Assembly (NCBI RefSeq): GCF_011764565.1
Contig: NZ_AP022871.1
Span: 6,696,320-6,760,319 of the forward strand
Length of the DNA: 64,000 nt
DNA from: Phytohabitans suffuscus
GTDB lineage: Bacteria > Actinomycetota > Actinomycetes > Mycobacteriales > Micromonosporaceae
Direction of reading: 5' to 3'
The notes under the pieces were generated by a model. It had not been told where the DNA came from. It was given only the letters and a program-made list of their open reading frames with translations, and made no database searches. Made by a program: the position numbers and the translations under genes. This document shows positions 1-8,474 of the stretch, piece by piece (positions within the stretch are counted from its first letter, which is position 1; every line of letters begins with the position of its first letter).

Positions 1-648
1 CGGGAAGACCACGCCGGCACCGTGCCGCACGCCCTCGACCCAGCCGTTCTTGTGCGCGACGCGGGTGCCGGCCGGGAGGCCGGCGGCGAGGTCCTCGGTG
101 CGTTCCTGGCGCAGGAGCGTGCCGACCATCGGCGCCGGCGGGCCGAGCGTGCCGGTCACGATCGCGGTGAAGAGGGCGGCCAGGTCGGCGGCGGTGACCA
201 GGTTGGTCAGGCCGGCCTCGCGGGCCGCGTAGTCTTCGATGCCGCGCGCGGTGACGCTGTGCCGCGCGCCGGCCAGGGCCCACACCTCGGCGACCGCGTC
301 CAGACCGACGTGGCCGAGCAGGATGTTGGCGGCCAGGTTGCTCGACTTGGTGATCATACGGTCGGCCAGCCACGACAGCGTCGCGGTCCCGCCCAGCCGC
401 TCCCACACGCCCTTGTCGCTGTCGTAGTCGCGGGTGCAGCCGAACATCCCGCCGGCCGCCGAGCGGAAGACGTTGTGCACCGGTACCTCGGCGTCGAGGT
501 CGGCGCCGCCGCGGTGCAGGGCCGCGAGCACGGCCACTTTCATCGTGCTCGCGGCGTAGTGCGTCCGGTCCGGCAGGCGGGTGTGGCGCGCCGGCCCGTC
601 CAGTGGTCCGATGTAGACGGACACGCCTGGAGGCAGGTCATCCAGCAT
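1..648 (-). CDS. Class A beta-lactamase-like serine hydrolase (partial, C-terminus off window)
   Basis: The gene runs off the left edge, so only 216 N-terminal residues are visible. The fold family is the class A beta-lactamase/penicillin-binding serine hydrolases: S34-T-M-K37 is the SxxK nucleophile/general-base motif, S102-S-N104 is SxN, and H199-K-N-G202 sits where the family has K(T/S)G, so the usual Thr/Ser is Asn here. No signal peptide precedes the domain from this start. ATG 648 lies 11 bases inside the end of typA on the same strand, so the two are probably co-transcribed and translationally coupled. Whether it hydrolyses beta-lactams or another amide or ester cannot be told. An N-terminal extension inside typA is unlikely, because the SxxK spacing fits this start. 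Confidence 0.75.
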   Translation of the reverse strand, partial: MLDDLPPGVSVYIGPLDGPARHTRLPDRTHYAASTMKVAVLAALHRGGADLDAEVPVHNVFRSAAGGMFGCTRDYDSDKGVWERLGGTATLSWLADRMITKSSNLAANILLGHVGLDAVAEVWALAGARHSVTARGIEDYAAREAGLTNLVTAADLAALFTAIVTGTLGPPAPMVGTLLRQERTEDLAAGLPAGTRVAHKNGWVEGVRHGAGVVFP

Positions 649-2509
649 GCTTGCGGCGGGCCGTCTCCCGCGCCCGCGCGGTGGCGTCGAGCGTGACCTT
701 CCGCAGGCGTACGGCCGCCGGCGTCACCTCGACACACTCGTCCTCGCGGCAGAACTCCAGCGCCTGCTCCAGCGAGAGCTTGCGCGGCGGGATCACCTTC
801 TCGGTCTCCTCGGAGGTGGAGGCGCGCATGTTGGTGAGCTTCTTCTCCTTGGTGATGTTGACGTCCATGTCGTCGGAGCGGGAGTTCTCCCCGACGATCA
901 TGCCCTGGTACACCTCGGTGGAGGGCTCGACGAACAGCGTGCCCCGCTCCTGCAGGTTGAGCATCGCGAACGCGGTGACCGCGCCGGTCCGGTCGGCGAC
1001 CAGCGAGCCGGTGTTGCGGGTGCGCAGCTCGCCGGCCCACGGCTCGTACGACTCGAAGACGTGGTGCAGGATGCCCGTGCCCCGGGTGTCGGTGAGGAAC
1101 TCGGTGCGAAAGCCGATCAGCCCGCGCGCCGGCACCAGCCACTCCATCCGGATCCAGCCGGTGCCGTGGTTGACCAGCTGCTCCATGCGGCCCTTGCGGG
1201 TGGCCAGGAGCTGGGTGATCGCGCCGAGGTGCTCGTCGGGGGCGTCGATCGTGAGGCGCTCGACCGGCTCGTACGTCTTGCCGTCGACCACCCGGGTCAC
1301 CACCTGCGGCTTGCCGACGGTCAGCTCGTACTGCTCGCGCCGCATCTGCTCGACCAGGATGGCGAGCGCCAGCTCGCCGCGGCCCTGCACCTCCCAGGAG
1401 TCCGGCCGGTCGGTGGGCAGGACGCGGAGCGAGACGTTGCCGACCAGCTCGCGGTCGAGGCGGTCCTTGACCATGCGGGCGGTGACCTTGGCGCCCTTGA
1501 CCCGGCCGACCAGCGGCGAGGTGTTGGTGCCGATGGTCATCGAGATGGCCGGCTCGTCGACCGTGATGCGGGGCAGCGGGACCGGGTTGTCGGCGTCGGC
1601 GAGCGTGTCGCCGATCATGATCTCGGGGATGCCGGCGACCGCGATGATGTCGCCCGGCCCCGCCTCCTCGGCCGGCTTGCGCTCCAGCCCGTCGGTCATC
1701 AGCAGCTCGGAGATGCGCACCCGCTCCTCGGCGCCGCCGTCGCGGCACCAGACCACCGTCTGCCCCTTGCGGATCGTGCCCTGCCGCACCCGGCACAGCG
1801 CGAGCCGGCCCAGGAACGGGGACGCGTCGAGGTTGGTGACGTGTGCCTGCAACGGGGCGCCGTCGTCGTACGCCGGGGCGGGGATCGTGTCGAGCAGCGT
1901 CTGGAAGAGCGGCTGGAGGTCGGGGGAGTCGGGCATCCCGCCGTCGGCCGGCTGGGCGAGCGAGGCGAGGCCGTCGCGGGCGCACGCGTACACGATCGGG
2001 AAGTCGATCTGGCTCTCGTCGGCGTCGAGGTCGAGGAAGAGCTCGTACGTGTCGTCGACCACCTCCTTGATCCGCGCGTCCGGCCGGTCGACCTTGTTGA
2101 TCACCAGGATGATCGGCAGGCGGGCCTTGAGCGCCTTGCGCAGCACGAAGCGGGTCTGCGGCAGCGGCCCCTCGCTCGCGTCGACCAGCAGCAGCACGCC
2201 GTCGACCATGGTGAGCCCGCGCTCCACCTCGCCGCCGAAGTCGGCGTGGCCCGGGGTGTCGATGATGTTGATGGTGACCGGCTCCGCGTCGGCCGGCACA
2301 TACCGGACGGCGGTGTTCTTGGCGAGGATCGTGATGCCCTTCTCCCGCTCGAGGTCCATCGAGTCCATCACCCGGTCGGTCATCTCGCCCCGGGTGTGGA
2401 TGGCCCCGGCCTGCCGCAGCATGGCGTCGACCAGGGTCGTCTTGCCGTGGTCGACGTGGGCGATGATCGCGACGTTGCGGAGGTCGGAACGGGTCTGCAT
2501 ACCGTCCAT
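638..2509 (-). CDS. typA: Ribosome-associated translational GTPase TypA/BipA
   Basis: Full-length (623 aa) TypA/BipA, a ribosome-binding GTPase of the EF-G/LepA superfamily involved in stress adaptation and ribosome assembly. The N-terminal G domain shows the P-loop AHVDHGKTT, the switch region REKGITI, DTPGHADFGGEVER and NKVDRPDAR. Domain II, the EF-G-like domain RGLIGFRTEFLTDTRGTG and the TypA-specific C-terminal region (NLQERGTLFVEPSTEVYQGM) follow in order. The first ATG (2509) gives MDGMQTRSDLRN. The second (2500) gives the commoner MQTRSDLRN start and is equally possible. It is transcribed away from the divergent membrane-protein gene at 2620, leaving about 110 bp for two promoters. Confidence 0.97.
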   Translation of the reverse strand: MDGMQTRSDLRNVAIIAHVDHGKTTLVDAMLRQAGAIHTRGEMTDRVMDSMDLEREKGITILAKNTAVRYVPADAEPVTINIIDTPGHADFGGEVERGLTMVDGVLLLVDASEGPLPQTRFVLRKALKARLPIILVINKVDRPDARIKEVVDDTYELFLDLDADESQIDFPIVYACARDGLASLAQPADGGMPDSPDLQPLFQTLLDTIPAPAYDDGAPLQAHVTNLDASPFLGRLALCRVRQGTIRKGQTVVWCRDGGAEERVRISELLMTDGLERKPAEEAGPGDIIAVAGIPEIMIGDTLADADNPVPLPRITVDEPAISMTIGTNTSPLVGRVKGAKVTARMVKDRLDRELVGNVSLRVLPTDRPDSWEVQGRGELALAILVEQMRREQYELTVGKPQVVTRVVDGKTYEPVERLTIDAPDEHLGAITQLLATRKGRMEQLVNHGTGWIRMEWLVPARGLIGFRTEFLTDTRGTGILHHVFESYEPWAGELRTRNTGSLVADRTGAVTAFAMLNLQERGTLFVEPSTEVYQGMIVGENSRSDDMDVNITKEKKLTNMRASTSEETEKVIPPRKLSLEQALEFCREDECVEVTPAAVRLRKVTLDATARARETARRKHAG

Positions 2510-2619
2510 TGTCCCGAACCTGTGATCATCGGCCAGCGCCGGGGTATCGCGCCCGGCGCCGGGGGTTAGGCCCCGTCACATCGGCCTGGCATGCTGTCGT
2601 ACGTGTACCGGGGGCACGC

Positions 2620-3984
2620 GTGCAAGAGCTGGTGAACCTCCTGTCCGACCTACCGCCGCTGCTCGTCTACGTGGTCGCGGCGGCCCTCGTCGCGGGGGAG
2701 ACGGCGGTCATCGTCGGCCTCGTGGTGCCGGCCGAGGCGACGCTGCTCACGGTCGGCTTCCTGGCCTACCTCGGCACGCTCCGGCTGGTCCCGGCGGTGA
2801 TCGTGGTGATCCTCGCCGCGCTGGCCGGTGACGCGCTCGCGTTCCGCAGCGGCCGCCGCTACGGGCCCCGGCTGCGGTCCGGGCGGTGGGGCGCGCGGAT
2901 CGGGCACGAGCGCTGGGAGAAGGCCGACACGATGCTGGCCCGCCTCGGTGGCCGGGCGATGTTCGGCGCGCGCTGGGTGGCGTTCGTGCGTACGCTCGCG
3001 CCCCGCCTGGCCGGTGGCGCCGGCATGCCCTACCGCCGCTTCGCCCCGTGGAACGCGCTGGGCGTCGTCACCTGGGTGGGCGCCTCGGTCGTCGTCGGCT
3101 ACCTGGCCGGCGAGTCGTACGAGACCGTCTCCCGCTACCTGGGCAAGGCGACCGGCGCGCTGCTCGTGCTGCTCGTCGCGGTCGCCGCGATCGTCCTACT
3201 CGGACGGTGGCTGGGCCGTAACCCCGACCCGGCGCTCGCGCTGGCCCGGCGGGCGGCGGCGCTCCCGCCGGCGCGGTGGGTCATCCAGCGGTACGGGCTG
3301 CTGTTCTTCCTGCTCTCCATGCGCTTCGGCCCCGGCTGGGCGCTCGCGGCCAACCTCGTCTTCGGGCTCGGCCTGCTGCTGCTGTTCGCGTTCGCGATGG
3401 CGTTCGTGGTCAACGCGGTCGTGCGCCACAGTGGACTGTCCGTAGTGGACACCACGATCGCCGGCTGGATGGCCGCCCGGCGCACCGGAGGCTTCACGCG
3501 CGCGGCCGACGTGGTGGTCACCGTGCTGGGGCCCAAGAGCCTCGTGGTCGTCGTCGCGCTCGCCGCGATCGTGCTCGGCTGGCGCAGCCGCACCTGGCGC
3601 GGCGACCTCGTCACGCTGCTGGCCACCGCGGGCGCGTTCCTGCCGCTGGTGCTGCTGGCCGTCGCGGAGCGCGCCCTGGCCGAGAAGCTGTTCCTGACCC
3701 AGCACGCGGTCGTCGCCGCCAGCCTCGGCACGCTGGCCTGGCTGGTCGCGCGCCGCATCCGGTGGGTGGCCGGCGTGGCGGTGTGGACCGCGGCGGTTGT
3801 CGCGGTGGTGACGGTCGCCGCCGCCCGCCTGTACGTCGGGTCCAACACGGCCAGCCAGCTCGTCGCGTCGGTGCTGCTCGGCGTGCTGTGGACCGCGGTC
3901 TTCATGGTCGCGTGGGCCACCCGGGTCCGGGTCGAGAGCCCGGCGAGGGACGTGCCGGATATGTCGGGTTCGGGCCCCCGGTAG
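2620..3984 (+). CDS. DedA/VTT membrane protein fused to a degenerate PAP2-like domain
   Basis: About 454 aa. The N-terminal 200 residues are a DedA (SNARE-associated, VTT) integral membrane domain: hydrophobic segments, the turn VVPAEATLLTVG, and the conserved FVRTLAPRLAGGAGMPYRRFAPWN stretch (beginning FVRTLAPRLAGGAG). DedA proteins are lipid scramblases/transporters in the plasma membrane. The C-terminal half has about five hydrophobic helices arranged like a PAP2 phosphatase, but the catalytic signature is decayed: the RLYxGxHxxxD box reads RLYVGSNTASQ, and no KxxxxxxRP motif is seen. I chose GTG 2620 because translation from 2509 would overlap typA's start and add a non-membrane leader. 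GTG 2632 is an alternative. Confidence 0.8.
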   Translation: MQELVNLLSDLPPLLVYVVAAALVAGETAVIVGLVVPAEATLLTVGFLAYLGTLRLVPAVIVVILAALAGDALAFRSGRRYGPRLRSGRWGARIGHERWEKADTMLARLGGRAMFGARWVAFVRTLAPRLAGGAGMPYRRFAPWNALGVVTWVGASVVVGYLAGESYETVSRYLGKATGALLVLLVAVAAIVLLGRWLGRNPDPALALARRAAALPPARWVIQRYGLLFFLLSMRFGPGWALAANLVFGLGLLLLFAFAMAFVVNAVVRHSGLSVVDTTIAGWMAARRTGGFTRAADVVVTVLGPKSLVVVVALAAIVLGWRSRTWRGDLVTLLATAGAFLPLVLLAVAERALAEKLFLTQHAVVAASLGTLAWLVARRIRWVAGVAVWTAAVVAVVTVAAARLYVGSNTASQLVASVLLGVLWTAVFMVAWATRVRVESPARDVPDMSGSGPR

Positions 3985-4001
3985 CCGGCTGACGAGCTGT
4001 T

Positions 4002-4850
4002 ATGGTGCGCTGCGTGATGATGCGCACGGGGGTTGTCGCGGTCGTGGCGTTGCTCGCCCTGACCGGGTGTCTGGAGCGGAGCCGGAGCGGGCCGCCGCCG
4101 GAGTCGGAGGTGGTGGCGGCCGAGCGGACGCCGGAGGTCGTGCCGCTGGCGCAGGGGCTGGGCGCCGCGCCGTCGCCGAGCGCCTCGCCGTCGCTCACGC
4201 CGACGCCGAAGAAGTCGCCCACCACGCGGCCGCCGGCCAAGCCGAAGCCGAAGCGCAAGCCGCCGGTCGAGACCCAGCTGCCGCCCGCGGCGCCGCCGAA
4301 GCCGCCGGTGGCCGGCTGCACCAAGCCGAAGTACGAGGGCACCGCAGCCACCCGCGCCCAGGTGAAGCAGGCGCTGACCGCGGCGGCCGGCCGCACGTAC
4401 TGGCCGACGTCGGCGCCGAGCATCAAGGTGCCGCTCGACCTGGTCAAGGCGACCGCGTGGCAGGAGAGCGGCTGGCAGTCCAACATCGTCGCCTGTGACG
4501 GCGGGATCGGGCTGATGCAGGTCATGCCCGACACCGCCACGTTCGTCAACAACCGCTTCGGACAGTCGTACGACATCCGCGACTTCGGCGACAACGCCAC
4601 GCTGGGCGCCAACTACCTGGCCTGGCTGATCAAGTACTTCGGCGACGTCTACTTCGAGGGCGACTACACGCTGGACACCGCCGGCGACTGCGCGAGCCAC
4701 ACCGCGCCGTGCCTGGTCAACGCGGTGATCGCGTCCTACAACTTCGGGTTCGGGGCGGTCGACACCGACGCGGGCCTGGTGATCCCCAACCCGCGCTACG
4801 TGATGAACGTCCGCGCGCTGATGACGGAGTGTGAGTGCCTCTCCTTCTAG
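4002..4850 (+). CDS. Lipoprotein with lytic transglycosylase (SLT) domain
   Basis: 282 aa. A signal peptide ends in the lipobox LTGC, so the mature protein should be lipid-anchored outside the membrane. Next comes a Pro/Ala/Lys-rich linker of about 80 residues (TPKKSPTTRPPAKPKPKRK), a typical wall-spanning spacer. The C-terminal half is a transglycosylase-type lysozyme-fold domain: the catalytic-Glu motif ATAWQESGWQS, then GIGLMQVMPDTA, the NATLGANYLAWL segment and VIASYNFG. It would cleave peptidoglycan glycan strands. ATG 4002 is the earliest start; ATG 4017 or 4020 (MMRTGVV or MRTGVV) fits the signal peptide better. It lies 17 bp after the DedA gene and 56 bp before a second wall hydrolase, so this is a small cell-wall group. 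Confidence 0.88.
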   Translation: MVRCVMMRTGVVAVVALLALTGCLERSRSGPPPESEVVAAERTPEVVPLAQGLGAAPSPSASPSLTPTPKKSPTTRPPAKPKPKRKPPVETQLPPAAPPKPPVAGCTKPKYEGTAATRAQVKQALTAAAGRTYWPTSAPSIKVPLDLVKATAWQESGWQSNIVACDGGIGLMQVMPDTATFVNNRFGQSYDIRDFGDNATLGANYLAWLIKYFGDVYFEGDYTLDTAGDCASHTAPCLVNAVIASYNFGFGAVDTDAGLVIPNPRYVMNVRALMTECECLSF

Positions 4851-4906
4851 GCACTAATTTCACAATTTTCTCGTGAGTCGCAATTCGGGCAAATACGGTG
4901 TAGTGC

Positions 4907-5977
4907 ATGAGGTACGCCCGGATGAGCCTTACGGTCGTGGTCGTTTCCCTCCTCCTGCCGAGCCCGGCGTCCGCCGCCGGCACCACCGCCAGCGTGCGCG
5001 CCGGCGGCACCGGGCTCAACATGCGAGCCGGCCCCTCCACCGCGGACGCCCAGGTCGGCCGCCTGGCCGAAGGCAGCCGCCTGAGCGTGGTCTGCCAGGT
5101 GTACGGCGAGCTGGTCGCCGGCACGCAGCGCCGCACGCCGGGCTGGAACCGCCTGTCGAACGGCCGCTACGTCTCCGACGCGTACGTGCGCTGGAGCCCC
5201 AGCCGCCCCTGGGTGCACTGGTGCGGCCCGAAGGGTGCGGCCCGGCCCACCGTGCGCACCGGCACCGGCCCGGTCAACGTGCGCAACGGCGCCAGCACCA
5301 AGGCCGCCCGCATGGGCACCCTCCCCGAGGGGAGCGTGCTGCCGGTCGAGTGCCAGGTGTGGGGCGAGCTGGTGAGCGGCAAGATGCGCCGCTCCGCCGC
5401 CTGGAACCGCCTGACCGGCGGCCGCTACGTCGCCGACTCCAATGTGGACTGGCGCGGCAACTCGCCCACGCTGCCGTGGTGCGGCCAGAGCGCGCCCACC
5501 GTGCCGCCGGCCAACGCGAGCCAGTTCATCGCCCGCACGGTCGGCCCGGCCCAGGCCGGCTACCAGCAGTACAAGGTGCCCGCCTCGGTGACGATCGCCC
5601 AGGCCATCCTCGAGTCGGGCTGGGGCGCGAGCTGGCTCGCCCGCCGCGACCACAGCTACTTCGGCATCAAGTGCTTCGGCAACCCGGGCGGCATCGCGGT
5701 GGGGTGCCGCACGTACGCGACGACCGAGTGCGACGGCAAGAACTGCTACCGGACGACGGCCTCGTTCCGCGCGTACCGCAACGCGACCGGCTCCTTCGCC
5801 GACCACGGCCGCTTCCTGACCGTCAACCCCCGCTACAAGAAGGCTTTCGCGTACAGCCGCGACCCGAACCGCTTCGCCATCGAGATCCACAAGGCGGGCT
5901 ACGCGACGTCGCCCACCTACGCCCAGAACCTCATCGACCTGATGAAGAAGCACAACCTCTACCGGTACGACAAGTAG
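4907..5977 (+). CDS. Secreted SH3b-SH3b-glucosaminidase (GH73-type) peptidoglycan hydrolase
   Basis: 356 aa. A Sec signal peptide (MRYARMSLTVVVVSLLLPS, cleavage near ASA-AG) precedes two repeated bacterial SH3 modules of about 75 residues, both with the pattern GTGxxNxRxGxST and WNRLxxGRYV. These modules usually bind wall peptides. The C-terminal 150 residues are a FlgJ/LytG-like N-acetylglucosaminidase: VTIAQAILESGWGASWLA carries the putative catalytic Glu, then YFGIKCFG, an AYRNATGSFADHGRFL segment and YATSPTYAQNLIDLM. The domain contains a Cys pair (CRTYATTECDGKNC region) compatible with extracellular disulfides. The upstream gap of 56 bp is AT-richer than the surroundings and may hold a promoter of its own. 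Function assignment is firm at family level. Confidence 0.9.
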   Translation: MRYARMSLTVVVVSLLLPSPASAAGTTASVRAGGTGLNMRAGPSTADAQVGRLAEGSRLSVVCQVYGELVAGTQRRTPGWNRLSNGRYVSDAYVRWSPSRPWVHWCGPKGAARPTVRTGTGPVNVRNGASTKAARMGTLPEGSVLPVECQVWGELVSGKMRRSAAWNRLTGGRYVADSNVDWRGNSPTLPWCGQSAPTVPPANASQFIARTVGPAQAGYQQYKVPASVTIAQAILESGWGASWLARRDHSYFGIKCFGNPGGIAVGCRTYATTECDGKNCYRTTASFRAYRNATGSFADHGRFLTVNPRYKKAFAYSRDPNRFAIEIHKAGYATSPTYAQNLIDLMKKHNLYRYDK

Positions 5978-6010
5978 TTCACCAGCCGTGCCCCGGCCCG
6001 TCCCAGTGAC

Positions 6011-6087
6011 GGACCGCATGCTCCCGCGGGCACCGCTGCGGCCGGCGGCTCGCTGGCGCTCGCCGACTTCCCCGACCTCCGCTGCCA
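6011..6087 (+). repeat. 77-bp segment duplicated at 14429-14505
   Basis: The segment begins GGACCGCATGCTCCCGCGGG and ends CCTCCGCTGCCA. By direct comparison it is base-for-base the same as 14429-14505, while the flanks differ. It has no recognisable coding content. Its presence beside the hairpin units in two blocks suggests it belongs to the same dispersed element or to a common ancestral insertion. Confidence 0.85.
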
Positions 6088-6242
6088 GGCCCGCGCGCCC
6101 AGCCCACGCCGGCTGGAGCCGTTTGCGGAAGGGAATCTGCGGCAGCGAGCCGCGCGGGCCGGCCTGGCCGCCGAACTGCCTGATCTGCGCGCGCGACGCA
6201 CGCGCCCCGGGATTCCGGATCAGCGCCGGGCGGGCTTCTGGA

Positions 6243-6688
6243 TGAGATCTAGAGACCTTCCGTGGTCAGGGTTCGAGTCTGTCCACAGTGACCTCTGTGC
6301 TTCCGCTGGTCTGTCCGCTCCGATGTGGAGGCTGGGGGTTGGTTTCGGTGGATCGTGGTATGGATCCGCCCCTCTGGGGGCAGTTTCGTACCACGATCTG
6401 TTCCGGGGGCCGCGCGTTCGAGAGCGGCGCCGAATTCGCCCTGGTTTGTTCTCCTCGTCGGGGCGATCGTGGGCCTCAGCGATCCGATGAGGGCGAGCCG
6501 GAAGCCGCCGGGTCGTTCCCCGAGCTGGTGCCGGCCGCTTTTCGCCTGATTTGCCCGCCCGTCGCAAGGCTCGAGGGATCGGTTCCGGCTGGTCGACGAA
6601 GATAACCCGGCCGATTTCGGCGGCGGCGCCGGCGCACCGTGACCCTGGCCGCCTCGCCATCCGCTCAACCCTGACCGCGAAAGCTCCA
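6243..6688 (+). repeat. Hairpin-repeat unit I-1
   Basis: The unit opens with CTAGAGACCTTCCGTGGTC and continues through a TGTCCACAGTG motif and the long hairpin at 6351-6398. Next come the CGCGTTCGAG and CCTGGTTTGTTCTCCTC segments and GAGGGATCGGTTCCGGCTG. It ends in GACCGCGAAAGCTC at 6673-6686. The same order is seen in unit I-2 (6689-7160) and in the block at 13966-14400, with many substitutions and small indels between copies. Confidence 0.8.
6351..6398. repeat. Hairpin HP2, copy 1
   Basis: A 48-bp imperfect palindrome with outer arms GATCGTGGTA and TACCACGATC (10 bp) and an inner C-run/G-run stem. There is no U-tract after it, so a terminator role is not obvious. Confidence 0.85.
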
Positions 6689-6790
6689 TAGAGACCTTCC
6701 GGGGTCAGGTTTTCGAGCCTGCCCACAGTGACCACTGTGCTTCCGCCGGTCTGTTCGCCTCGGTGTCGAGGCTGGGCATCGGTTTCGGTG

Positions 6791-6838
6791 GATCGTCGTA
6801 CGGATCCGCCCCTCTGGGGGCAGTTTCGTACCACGATC
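6791..6838. repeat. Hairpin HP2, copy 2
   Basis: Same 48-bp palindrome as at 6351. The outer left arm reads GATCGTCGTA, so one arm base is changed, while the inner C/G stem is identical to copy 1. Confidence 0.85.
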
Positions 6839-6988
6839 TGTTGCCGGGAGCCACGCGTTCGAGGGCGGGGTGGCGGCGGTGCCGAGTTCGCCCGGTTTGT
6901 TCTCCTCGTCAGGGTGATCGTGGGCCTTGGCCAGTGAGGACAGACCGGGAAGCCGCCCGTGGCAGGGCCCGAGGGATCGGTTCCGGCT

Positions 6989-7035
6989 GATCGTGGACGC
7001 GACTTGCCCCACAGAGGCGACCGCCGTCCACGATC
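6989..7035. repeat. Hairpin HP3 (GATCGTGGACG arms)
   Basis: Perfect 11-bp arms GATCGTGGACG (6989-6999) and CGTCCACGATC (7025-7035) flank a 25-base centre. The architecture parallels HP2, with the same first eight arm bases. Degraded relatives are seen near 14268-14300 and 41897-41940. Confidence 0.75.
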
Positions 7036-7123
7036 CGCTGACCAACGACGACAAACCAGGCGATTTCGGCGGCGGCACCGCCGCCTGCGCGACCCCGACC
7101 GCCTCGCCATCCACTCGAACCCC

Positions 7124-7157
7124 GACCGCGAAAGCTCCATATCGAGCTTTCGCGGTC
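7124..7157. repeat. Hairpin HP1, intact copy
   Basis: Perfect 14-bp stem GACCGCGAAAGCTC / GAGCTTTCGCGGTC with a 6-base loop. The left arm alone recurs at 6673-6686 and 14382-14395, the right arm in variant form at 59699-59712, and an intact copy at 42234-42265. Confidence 0.85.
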
Positions 7158-7626
7158 AGGTAGCGCCCCGGAGCCACGCCGGCGGGTGGCAGCGGCGAGG
7201 CGGTCGAGGTTCGAGCGGGCCGCGCGGCGTCCGCGCGGCCCCAGGGTCCACCGAGCCTCGGGCCTGGTTCTGCTCCGCACCGCCGGTCAGGGTCCGGCTC
7301 CCGTGACCACGCGGCGACCCGATCCAGCCCGCGGCTTCAGTGCCCGTGGCGCACACCCCCGGGCGGGTGGCACTCTCGCTCTGCTGCCGGGGCAGCGGAC
7401 GTGGGGTGCGACTGCCTCCGAAGCTGGGCGCACCGGTGCGACCAGCTCCAGAGCGTCCCGCACGGTTACCCCGCCTCGGGCCCGGGGCCTACCTCGCGGG
7501 ATCAGGGGTGCGGTCGGGCTGGTTTCTGCCCGCTGCCGGCTCGCCGCATGCGGCGTGGCAGCCGAAATCGCCTGGTTTGGCGTCCACGGTCAGCCGGGAC
7601 CGATCCGCCGGGCCCGGCGGCGGGCC

Positions 7627-8430
7627 CTACGGCCTGGTCGCGCGGAGGGAGAACATCAGCGGCAGGCGGGGCAGGCCCTCGGGGCGGCGGAAGGTGCCGT
7701 CCTCGTCGTGGACGAGGTTGTCGAAGCGGCCGAAGTACGTCATGTCGTGCTCGTGCAGGAACTCGATCCGCAGGCCCGCCGCGCACAGGGCGCTCACGAT
7801 CGTGCCCAGGCCGTGCCGCCACAACGTCGCTCGATTGTGGACGGTCGAGGTGGTCCAGGCGGCGTAGCTGCCCGCCTCGTCGTACGTCGTCGGCTTGTCC
7901 GGGAAGTAGTCGTGTGTGACGGTGCCGCCGGTCGCGTCGTCGAGCACGTCGGGGAACGGGTGGAACTCGGCGATGTAGAAGACGCCGCCCGGCACCAGCA
8001 GGTCGGCGACCACCCGCGCCCACGCCGCCATGTCGGGCAGCCAGCCGAGCACGCCGAGTCCGGTGTAGACGATGTCGAACCGCTCGCCGAGGGCGGCCGG
8101 CGCGTCGTACACATCGGACTCCACGAAGCGGGCGCCGGTCACGCCGATCTCGGCGGCGAGCGCGCGGGCCGCCTCGACGGCCGCGGGTGCGAAGTCCAGG
8201 CCGGTGACGCGGGCGCCGAGGCGGGCCCAGGAAAGCGTGTCCTGCCCGAAGTGGCACTGAAGGTGCAGCAGCCGCCGCCCCGTCACGTCGCCCATCTCGG
8301 CGATCTCGAACGGGCGCAGCGACGTCGCGCCGGCCCGAAACCTCGGCATCGCGTAGAAGTCGCTCGTGACGTGCAGCGGCGCGCGCTCGTCCCAGTAGGC
8401 GCGGTTGTCACCGAACCAGTCGTCGCCCAT
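7627..8430 (-). CDS. Class I SAM-dependent methyltransferase
   Basis: 267 aa. Rossmann-type methyltransferase: motif I LLHLQCHFGQDTLSWARLGA with the following acidic residue in VTGLDFAP, then FDIVYTGLGVLGWLPD (motif II/post-II) and LLVPGGVFYIAEFHPF (motif III). The C-terminal third (TYFGRFDNLVHDEDGTF, GLPRLPLMFSLRA) matches a common actinobacterial family of small-molecule methyltransferases whose substrate is not known. ATG 8430 gives the natural MGDDWFGDNRAYWDERA start. It is 44 bp downstream of, and probably co-transcribed with, the kinase gene at 8475-9392. Its 3' end abuts repeat block I. Confidence 0.88.
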   Translation of the reverse strand: MGDDWFGDNRAYWDERAPLHVTSDFYAMPRFRAGATSLRPFEIAEMGDVTGRRLLHLQCHFGQDTLSWARLGARVTGLDFAPAAVEAARALAAEIGVTGARFVESDVYDAPAALGERFDIVYTGLGVLGWLPDMAAWARVVADLLVPGGVFYIAEFHPFPDVLDDATGGTVTHDYFPDKPTTYDEAGSYAAWTTSTVHNRATLWRHGLGTIVSALCAAGLRIEFLHEHDMTYFGRFDNLVHDEDGTFRRPEGLPRLPLMFSLRATRP

Positions 8431-8474
8431 GACGCCCGACCATAGCGGGCGGCGGCCTCGCCGTCGCGGCATTT

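Larger units (their letters stand above)
6689..7160 (+). repeat. Hairpin-repeat unit I-2 (direct copy of I-1)
   Basis: Follows unit I-1 directly with the same module order: ATAGAGACCTTCCGGGGTC start, CCCACAGTG, hairpin HP2 (6791-6838), CCGGTTTGTTCTCCTC, then a second hairpin (6989-7035) that unit I-1 lacks in intact form. It ends with the perfect hairpin at 7124-7157. It appears to be the most complete copy in the window. Confidence 0.8.
5978..7626. repeat. Gene-free repeat block I (1.65 kb) between convergent genes
   Basis: No credible gene is seen. Open frames here change with the repeats and have no family resemblance. The block holds (a) a 77-bp segment at 6011-6087 that recurs identically at 14429-14505, (b) two direct copies of a unit of about 450 bp (6243-6688 and 6689-7160), each with the same succession of hairpins and the core AAATCGCCTGGTTTG or its complement, (c) a GC-rich stretch 7160-7557 in which I see nothing specific, and (d) a partial reverse-orientation copy of the core at about 7558-7625. 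It sits between the 3' ends of the glucosaminidase gene and the methyltransferase gene. Confidence 0.8.

Noticed and set aside
603-2569. Two long plus-strand open frames (about 640 codons each) opposite typA
   Set aside because: High-GC antisense frames; the minus-strand TypA is unmistakable and the plus frames have no domain logic.
6351-6398. HP2 as an intrinsic terminator
   Set aside because: No T-run follows, copies lie in both orientations and hundreds of bases from the nearest stop codons; kept as a repeat instead.
6220-7140. Minus-strand open frame of about 300 codons across repeat block I, with recurring Trp-Tyr-Glu-Thr-Ala peptides
   Set aside because: The recurring peptides come from the HP2 palindrome itself; the frame is not kept in the other blocks and no start site is convincing.
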